A stretch of 64,000 bases of DNA from Microglena sp. YARC (taxonomy: Eukaryota; Chlorophyta; Chlorophyceae; Chlamydomonadales; Chlamydomonadaceae). Positions 56,959-64,000 of this stretch are shown piece by piece. Below the pieces are notes generated by a model that saw only the letters and a program-made list of their open reading frames with translations, did no database searches and was not told where the DNA came from. A program made the position numbers and the translations under genes. Each line of letters begins with the position of its first letter. Position 1 is the stretch's first letter. The DNA is taken from the NCBI GenBank assembly GCA_022414725.1, contig CM039464.1, positions 61,954,357 to 62,018,356 of the forward strand, written 5' to 3'.

Positions 56959-57624
56959 ATACACACATTACAAAATGCTTGAAGACACCCCACTTTTGAG
57001 GATGGTCAGATTAGGGGCCAAGGGGTCCTAACCCCCAAGCCCCCAATCCCCACCAAGCAATGTAACTTTGATGATGATGATTTTCCATGTTCAAACATTC
57101 AAAATGGTTATGAGACCAACGCCAATGGAAGGGCCTTTACAAACCTGCAAATGAGCCTAAGTGTACAAATTAAGACTAAGTGGTGGCTGAAATAATGGCT
57201 ATAAAGTGGGTTCCGGAGCGGGATATGTGGTGGTCTGCCAAGGGATGTCTGAGCACTTTGGGGGGATGGGGTCTTTCACTCTTTCACTTTTTGCCCCCCC
57301 CCCCCCCCCCCCCCCAGCATGAACTGATAACTTTTAAACCCAATCATGGGATCGCATCCCATATGTACTCAAGACAGCGAGCTTATTCAATTTCAGACCA
57401 CATATAACTCCAGACAGTGCAAGACCATATTTAAGCGGTTACCGCCTGGGTTACTAGTACATTTTAAAACACTTTCTTGGACATGGCGGTTCCGACTGAA
57501 TCCCAAATCTCGCAGGACACACAGGCCCTGGGCTCCGTTGTTTCATCGCCATGGATTCAGGGAATGCTGATCGCCATCTTGGGCAGTGGCAACAGCATCA
57601 GGCTTGTTCAGGAGGACCCCCAGC

Positions 57625-57835
57625 TCTGCGTTCCGAGACGCAACCAATTTTACAGCCTGCGTCCTGAGACGCAACCGACCCGCAACCGACCCATAACCGA
57701 CCCACAGCCTGCGTCCTGCGACCCAACCAACCCACTGAAGCTGCGTCCTGCGACGCAACGGACCCTCCTCAAGTTGCTTCTCAGGACGTAACGGACCCAT
57801 CGACGTTGCGTCTGCGACGCAGGACGCAGCGCCCT
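57625..57835. repeat. GACGCAAC/CTGCGTC palindromic minisatellite
   Basis: Repeated CTGCGTCCTGCGACGCAAC and CGACCCACAACCGACCC-like units. Any frame across it is repeat-driven. Confidence 0.65.
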
Positions 57836-57956
57836 GAACAACCCTGAAGAGCATTCAAGCATTCTTCCCTTACCAAAATATTCGTGGCTTGTGCTCGCAA
57901 CAGACGCAGCTGACGCCTTTTCAGTTTGAATTCTCAGATCTGACGATGGCGAATGA

Positions 57957-58277
57957 ATACCCAAACTCGCCACAGCGGCTCTTAGACAACGCCGTTTCAT
58001 CGCCATACTGGATGATGCGGCCATCGAGAAAGTGCAGATGCTACAGGCTGTAGGTAAGATCTGCGGGGAAAGACCCACCATCGGTTCGTTGTCGTACCTA
58101 CGTCCACGATTGGCCCTCATCGACCCTAACCGTTTGCCTGTTATGAAACAAGCTCTCTTTCACGCGGATGAAAAACTCCGCACCCAAACAATCAAAGCAA
58201 AGCCCATCTACCTGTCATCTTTAGGTAGTCACGATGGGTCCAAAATCACGGTGTACAGGCCACCAATCATTACTTAA
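57957..58277 (+). CDS. Hypothetical ORF fragment, about 106 codons
   Basis: An open frame follows a TGA at 57954. It begins IPKLATAALRQRRFIAILDD, with ATG at 58032, and runs through GERPTIGSLSYLRPRLALID to a stop after VYRPPIIT. The composition looks like an ordinary soluble protein and differs from the repeats around it. The ATG lies inside the conserved-looking part, so this may be an internal exon or a fragment of a mobile element. I recognise no domain. Confidence 0.35.
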   Translation: MPKLATAALRQRRFIAILDDAAIEKVQMLQAVGKICGERPTIGSLSYLRPRLALIDPNRLPVMKQALFHADEKLRTQTIKAKPIYLSSLGSHDGSKITVYRPPIIT

Positions 58278-58574
58278 TGATGTCCGAAAAACACACATTG
58301 ACAGCTTGGTAAGCAAATCATTTAAACTTACTGGATAGGACTGGTACATCTAATGCATCAGCCTCCAGTCAGAAAAACCTCGACCAGCTGATGCAAATGG
58401 ACCCTTTTCCCTACGTATTACTGCCTGGGCATCCTCCATGTTGGGCGAGGAGGGTGGAAAAGATGGGGGATTTCGGGGAGGGTAACCCTAGAGCAATGGG
58501 GGCAAGGAGGAGGGAGAGAGCGGGGGGAGGGTGTTCAATGAAGGATGGGAGAGAATTAACCTACAGCAATGGCG

Positions 58575-58850
58575 GGCGTCATCATGTACTCGGGCGGCCT
58601 CTACTTCATCAGTTCGCCTACTCTTGTGTAGGAGTGATAGCGCCATTCAAACTGAGTCCTCGGTGTCACTGGTTGGTAACGGGAGACCAGGAGACCCAAC
58701 TCCTGGGCTGAAATACCTTTCACAACTAAAAATAGGGGTAGACGCCTGACACCAATGTGTGTCGAAGTCCTTTTATTGAGGCGCACAATGCCACCAGTCC
58801 ATCTCCCATGAGCTTTGACTGGGGGGCAATACACCTGCAGTGTTTGTACA
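58575..58850 (-). pseudogene. Degenerate AP2/ERF-domain duplicate
   Basis: On the - strand CTGCAG is followed by codons for HGRWTGGIVRLNKRTSTHIG, which align with the AP2 exon at 61784-61924 (EWRVSIVHLNIQTQTYLG). The later part (58625-58575) gives TDEVEAARVHDDA, matching TDEVEAALAYDAA. Between them lie about 120 bp that contain another AP2-like stretch, SRYQPVTPRTQFEW, so two partial AP2 units may be fused. Frames do not connect and the donor GTAAGT of the other copy is GTTAAT here. The flanks at 58400-58560 and 58990-59070 also match those of the 61.4-62.05 kb copy. Confidence 0.55.
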
Positions 58851-59073
58851 CTTTTTATCGTTCAGAAGAAGAGGAGGGAAAATGGAAAATGAAAAATGAG
58901 AACAGAGATTTGTTCGCGATTAAATTTTCCTGCTAATAATTGTTTTTACTGCTTAAGACGGCGAGCAGCCAAATTGCTGGCTGTAGCTACGTAACCAAGT
59001 TCAAGTTCAAATACCCCCGCAGTGTGGTTGAACTGTCGAAATCACAACAACCTTCAAGGCATCCACAAGTCAA

Positions 59074-59471
59074 CAGGGTACCAGGGTACTTCAAATGGCC
59101 AAATTGGCCAGCGCTTTAGCGCACTTGAAAACAAAAAGACTGCGCTTTGTAGTGCAAAAAGCGCAAAAATTGCTTGCTGCGCCCACAGGGGGTTGCAAAA
59201 AACTGCGCTTAAAGCGCAGAGGGGGTCAAAAAGTCAGCGCTTAAAAGCGCAAAAGCGCGCGCTTTGAATTACCCTGCAGGGTACTACTAAGCGAATACGG
59301 CAGCGCGGTGCCGTGCTACCTTTTTGAGCCCCTCTGCGCATTTCGCGCAGTTTTTTCAACCCCATGTGGGCCCAGCGCGCAGTTTTTGTGCTGTTTGCAC
59401 TAAAAAGCGCTGACCAATTTGACGTTTGTGCGCTTTAAGCGCTGGCCAATTTGGCAAGAAGTAGTACCCTG
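59074..59471 (-). mobile_element. MITE family 1, copy i, interrupted by copy h
   Basis: Its ends are CAGGGTACTAC and GTAGTACCCTG, a perfect 11-bp inverted repeat. Its first eight bases CAGGGTAC occur at 59074-59081 and again at 59277-59284 because copy h inserted there. The outer flanks CAAGTCAA (59066-59073) and CAACTCAA (59472-59479) match at 7 of 8. Confidence 0.9.
59082..59276 (+). mobile_element. MITE family 1, copy h, inserted into copy i
   Basis: This is a full-length 195 bp, CAGGGTACTTCAAATGGCCA to TTTGAATTACCCTG, nearly identical to copies a and g. The target duplication is CAGGGTAC, that is, the terminus of copy i. Confidence 0.9.
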
Positions 59472-59842
59472 CAACTCAATCCATCTCCAAAGGATTATGA
59501 AAACATTGATTCTGGTCATTTGAGTGTTTTGGAGATTGCTACCATCATGCTAAGGTTCAAGGTACAGGGTGTAAGCTGCACACAGTTTTGTTTCCACCCA
59601 ACGCTCCCCCATTCACTCCATCAAACCCTTCACCCTCTCCACCATACGCACACACCACCTCCATACCAGTATACACTAGTTCCCCGCACAGGTTGGGAGC
59701 CCCACCTGCCTGAAACTTACCCCCCCGCCACCAACCTCCCCCCCCCCCCCCCCACACACACACCACCCCCAACTCCACACTGTTTTGGGCGTGCATATCG
59801 CCTAGACCGGTCTGGGCGTGTTACAGCATGTTACCTACTTAC

Positions 59843-61924
59843 CTGCCTTTTATCCTTAGAAGCACCAGCCCGGAGACTCTCTGGTAGCCCAGCTTGCTCC
59901 TTAGCTTTGAGATGGACATAACCTAGATATGGCCTCATGGGATTTTTACCATTGCGGCCTAAAATGTTATGCACAAATGTGTAGCCATGGTTCTGAGCAT
60001 CCACTTGTACTCTCCTGTCACCATCTAGAACCTGTGGCATTGGGTTTGGCCACACTGTTGTGAAATCACTCTTATCCGTAGCCATGCTGTACTACAGTAG
60101 CCTTGGGGCACTACTGGCAGGGAGTTGATGCCAATGAGTGAAATTCACACGCATTGCTAGCCCCTAGTCCCTCTAAACAGGCGGGTGGAGAGGAGGGGCT
60201 GGGGCTGGGGGGGTGCTTCTTCTCCTAGCCATATCAACGATATGTTTGTCAGGGCGTTAGTCACAAGTCAAACATGATGTGTTATACTCTGGTATGCATA
60301 TAGCAGATGTGGCGAATTAACTTTCTTCTCAAGACGTATAGTTCTAGAAGCTGCTATGCATAGCCAAAACAAGAAGCCCCCCCCCCCCCCCCCCCCCCCC
60401 ACGGCGGGCTTCTTGGCCCCGCCTTCCCATCCCCCCCCCCAAATAAAACCCCAATCCAAGCCATAGCTCCCCTTGTCTCCCACCTGAGGCATTGGATTAT
60501 AATTTATCTTGAGGAGGGCCTTCCACTCTTGCTCATTGCACTGCCATTCTCTATTCCTCCAGCAAGATCTTGACAAACATAACGAACGTTGCAATGTCGC
60601 CACTGCAGCCGATCATTTGCTGCAGGGCCACAGGCCAGCTGGGGACTTGACCAATTGAGCGGTTGAGGACTATCGAGATGCTTGTTGCTAGCACGCTTGG
60701 GCGGATGCGGATGCGGATCTTCATTGCACTGCTATTCTCTCTTTTTGATGCTGCTCAACGATCTCCCAACCTTGTCCCTGTCAGTGGTCTTGAACAGCTT
60801 GAGGAGCAGCGCATCAGAGATCTTGGCCTCTGACACCATCTCTGGGAAATTAAGACCATCTGTTTTCCTGGATGCGGAATGTGTGTGTGTGTGTATATAT
60901 GTATGTATGTGTGTATGTGTGCATGTGCGTATGTGTATATATGTATGTGTGTATATGTGCCTGTGTGTCTGTGTGTGTCTGTGTGTGTGTGGAATGTATG
61001 CTCAGGGGTGTTCAGATAGGCTTAATGAGCCTGCCCAACCTGGTAAATCACCAGGAAGGGCTGATTATTAAAACACTCTATGAACTAGAAACAAACAAAT
61101 TGTAAACAACCATGGATGCTCAAAGGTAGCTTGCATTGAATTGGTAACTTGATAGGCGTAAACATAAATGATGGGAGGAAAGACTCTGTTGACCACCTCA
61201 ACAAAACAATCCAGAGGAATCTCCACGCAAAATATTATTTGAATTTAATTTGATTTGAAGTTGCACTTTTTGTTTTTTAATTTGCATTTAATTTGATTTG
61301 AAGTTGAAGCAGGTATTTTTGAATGGGTTCAGCCTTGAGGCTGCTCGCCGTCTTTGGCAGTGGCAGTAACAATAAATATCTTCTTATCCATTTGAATCGA
61401 GTACATGGCGATACTATAAGTTGGTAGGGACTTCATTGTAGGACGAGGAGGGGGGAAAGATGGGGGATTGGGGAAGGGATTTATCCTAGAACAATTTGGA
61501 ACAAGGAGGAGAGATAGAGAGCGGGGTGAGGGAGTTCGACAAGGAGGGGGGAGAGCATAGCTTTTCTTTTCAGCTACCAGCAGCAGCTTCTGGGCAGCTC
61601 CCTGAGCCAGCCACCTTGCTAAGCACCAAGATTTCAGCTGTTCTGGACAGCTGATTGTATCAGCTTCAAAGTGCACTAGGTTGCCTTAGATTTGGCTGAA
61701 TAGCCAGTCAGGGCAGCTGCCTAGAGGCTGCTGCTCGTAGCTGAAAAGAAAAGCTGTGGGGGCGAGAGGGGGGAGGGACTTACCCTAGAGCAAAGGCGGC
61801 AGCATCATATGCTAGGGCGGCCTCTACTTCATCAGTGTAGCGGCCAAGGTATGTTTGGGTCTGTATATTGAGGTGCACAATGCTAACACGCCATTCCGCC
61901 CGATCTTTGACCCGGGTAATACCC
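59843..61924 (-). CDS. AP2/ERF-domain protein gene (partial model, four exons)
   Basis: AP2/ERF proteins are plant and green-algal transcription factors. The first recognised exon (61924-61784) has acceptor CACTGCAG and donor GTAAGT. It encodes GITRVKDRAEWRVSIVHLN and YLGRYTDEVEAALAYDAAAF, which covers YRG-type start, WxxxI, YLG and AAxAYD AP2 motifs. It leaves in phase 2 and joins the next exon at 60867 (acceptor CATCCAG), giving ..G-KTDGLNFPEM. NFP is the usual AP2 domain end, so this join is well supported. Exon 2 is open to a TAG at 60732, or is spliced earlier at a GTTGGG. A third exon (about 60590-60490, WQCNEQEWKALLKINYNPMP) and a fourth (60031-59843, 63 codons, donor GTAAGT) fit in phase 0 with each other, but their link to exon 2 is less certain. 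The N- and C-terminal ends of the gene are not found. Confidence 0.6.
60885..60995. repeat. GT/GTAT microsatellite
   Basis: (TG)n with TATATG steps directly upstream (on the - strand) of the acceptor of the second AP2 exon. The Cys/Val/Tyr-rich frames over it are artefacts. Confidence 0.85.
61558..61756. mobile_element. Fold-back MITE (family 5) inside the AP2 intron
   Basis: The arms AGCTTTTCTTTTCAGCTACC and, inverted, GTAGCTGAAAAGAAAAGCT extend with few mismatches for about 45 bp on each side of a short unique centre. It lies about 27 nt after the donor of the AP2 exon ending at 61784. No target duplication is seen. Confidence 0.8.
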
Positions 61925-62050
61925 CTGCAGTGCGGTTGAAATGTCAAAACCTCAACAACATTCAACATTCCGCCCGATCTTTGGCCCAGGTAATACCCCT
62001 GCAGTGCGGTGGAAATGTCAAAACCTTAACAACAACATTCCAGGCATCCA
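61925..62050 (-). repeat. Tandem duplication of the acceptor region of the AP2 exon
   Basis: On the - strand, GTTTTGACATTTCxACCGCA then CTGCAGGGGTATTACC and CAAAGATCGGGCGGAATG occur twice in tandem (about 62030-61965 and 61955-61890). The upstream copy is a decoy acceptor with the first codons of the exon. Confidence 0.75.
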
Positions 62051-62389
62051 CAACTACAAAAAAAAATGTACTCCTTATTACAAGGCGTGAGGTTGAGGGG
62101 GCCAGCCTGTTTGCTTGCACTGGGAACAACCACTAATCTAAAACTCAATCCATATTGGCAGGATGCTGAAAGCATTGATTCTGGTCACTGGTGTGTTTTG
62201 AAGATTTCTATCATAGTGCTCGGGTTGAGGGTTTAGGGTGTACACAATTTTGTATCCACCCAACACTCCCCCATACGCTCCATCCACCCCCCCACCCCAA
62301 CCACCACCTCCATACCTGAAATCCTGCATACACTAGTTCCCGGCCTAGGTCCTATTGTCGTCAATTAATTCAACGACCGCCCTCCTGCA

Positions 62390-64000
62390 GAAGAGGGAGT
62401 AATAGCAGTTGGGAAATAGAGATTGATAAATAAAGGTTGGGAAATAGCAGTTGGGAAATAGGGAGTGGATGTGCCTGGTCCAAATTTGGGAATTGTTTGG
62501 GACTGTGCATGTGTGTGGATGTGCCTGGTACAATGATGGGGCTTGTGTGGTACTGCGTGTCTGTTTGTGTGGACGTGCACAGTGAACGGATGGAAATTGC
62601 ATGGGGCACATGCATGTGTGCAGATCCGCATGGTGCAAAGCTTGGGCTACCACACACCAGCTTATGCCAGCACCCTGGTCACTCTACCTGGATTCAGAGT
62701 ATCTTCCTGTGGCTTGCAACTCTAGCTGCTGTCTTCTTGTCCAAAAGTTGTATACTACACTCTCCAGCAGCACACAGAGTACTTTACACTACACACTTCA
62801 GCCAAATATTCGGACCCAACACACTTCAGTCCCCGACATGAAGGGCAGATAGTTGGCGATCTCGAACTAACGCCTAGGGCGATCAATGAAATTCGAGTGT
62901 GCGGCGTCGATACCGATATTTCGAGGCTAGGACAGTTAGCTTGCGTTGGGTGTAAAAATATATTCACGACTGCGGTATTCGGTTTCCTAACCGCTATTTA
63001 AAGAATAACTAATAGAAGAGAAAGCGCAGTGTAACCATTGCAGTGGCCGAACAGAAGGAATGAACGAAAGCCGCATGAAAGCGCGAGGAGGAGCCTCCTC
63101 AGCAACATGTAGGCCGGAGTGGAAGTAAGAGGCTTGGCACTAACCGCTAGGCACTAGAGTAGGACAATTTGCGTGCGTCCACCATCCATTATCCACCTAC
63201 ATGAACTCGGTTACGCTCATGAGTCATGACTCCCTCCACCACTCTTTTATTCCTCATCGTACCCCGCCTCCTCGCTTCCTCCTCTTCATCACTCCCTCCA
63301 TGTTCATGCTGTCCAACAAGCCCACTACGTAGTCACCACCCGTCGTCGCCTCGAACGCCCCATCGTAGCTCTCCTACTACGACCCGCCTTAACCAATTGT
63401 ACTCCTGAGGTACCGTCGGGTACCGTCCAGGAAAATAACTTCGGCCACAGCCCCCTCAGGCCGGGCCCTCAGGCCTACCTTCGCCTTCCTGAACATATAT
63501 GGCCTTCGTAGTAGAAAGCTACTTCACAGCTACAGCAGCTGTACCCATTACATCGCAGCCACGCACAAATTCTGAAAGGAAACGCCTAGGATACCAATAC
63601 CTTCTTCAGTCGGGCTAGCATGAAGGTGCGCCCAGAGTGCTTGTGTTGGTTTGGAGATTCAGATCTGCACGCTTTGTCGAATAGCCGGAACTCCTAAATC
63701 TCGGATTTCCCCCCTATACATGCGATGTTCAATTTCTTTCTCGCCGATATTCGCAATCTTCTGCTAGCAGCGGTCGAGCTTTCCCAACGTTGGTAACGGT
63801 GCAATCGGTCGAGCTTGATGCTAGCCAGTCAAGGCGGGTAGATGAGCTTTTTGTAGGCCGAGCGCTCCTTGGCTGGATGCGAGTTCGCTCCCGGGGGATT
63901 CAAGTTGGCAGCAAGAATCGTTGCACTGGCGATCTGTCATCCGAGGTTTACAAAGTGGGCTGGTGCCGATAGGGACTCGAGTTTCTGGCCCCTCTGCATG
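62390..64000. other. No recognisable gene
   Basis: Mixed-composition sequence with short frames only. Apart from two CACATGCATGTGTG-like stretches (62500-62640) I see neither repeats, RNA genes nor domains. A segment at 62141-62345 is a diverged duplicate of 59495-59700. Confidence 0.4.

Noticed and set aside
60682..61105. Cys/Val/Tyr-rich ORFs
   Set aside because: They translate a TG/TATG microsatellite, and the true coding signal here is on the - strand (AP2 exon 2).

Overview
The window looks like nuclear DNA of a green alga (Chlorophyta). I infer this from short exons with GT-AG introns, an AP2/ERF DNA-binding domain exon, an alga-type TspO/MBR membrane protein, hAT-like miniature transposons with 8-bp target duplications, and a very high load of micro- and minisatellites and long poly-G/poly-C tracts. 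I cannot name the species. Most open frames here are by-products of simple repeats. I support three protein-coding loci, some relics and about twenty mobile-element copies.

Region 1 (about 0.4-29 kb, + strand) holds what I read as one TspO/MBR-family (tryptophan-rich sensory protein / translocator) gene with tiny exons. Six exons join with matching splice phases: 11001-11187, 13226-13340, 18069-18148, 21536-21609, a 29-nt exon 24347-24375, and the terminal exon 28834-28974. A further 5' exon is possible at 613-732. The introns are mostly tandem arrays. Upstream of an intact exon lie repeated copies of its acceptor end. Downstream lie repeated copies of its donor end. This layout is clear for four exons and partial for two. 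The introns also carry a CTGGG satellite of about 1.4 kb and several transposons, including a three-deep nested insertion (18328-20230). Before this gene proper, 1.25-9.9 kb is low complexity plus an RNase H relic of a retrotransposon and some MITEs.

Region 2 (about 30.2-54.9 kb) is a segmental triplication of a RING-finger plus ankyrin-repeat gene. Copy 1 (31577-33416) has lost 1,886 nt internally and is a pseudogene. Copy 2 (38395-43110) carries many 1-2 nt indels, mostly in homopolymers. Copy 3 (47983-52302) is open for 1,264 codons and then has one in-frame TGA before a tail shared by all copies. Each copy has the same upstream non-coding exon donor, a 5' intron of roughly 0.9 kb, and a downstream 82-bp VNTR of different length. 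A small zinc-finger ORF lies between copies 1 and 2.

Region 3 (about 55-64 kb) contains clustered hAT-like MITEs, an AP2-domain gene on the - strand (exons at 61784-61924, 60867-about 60735, about 60590-60490, 60031-59843) and an older degenerate AP2 duplicate at 58575-58850. I recognise nothing from about 62.4 kb to the end.
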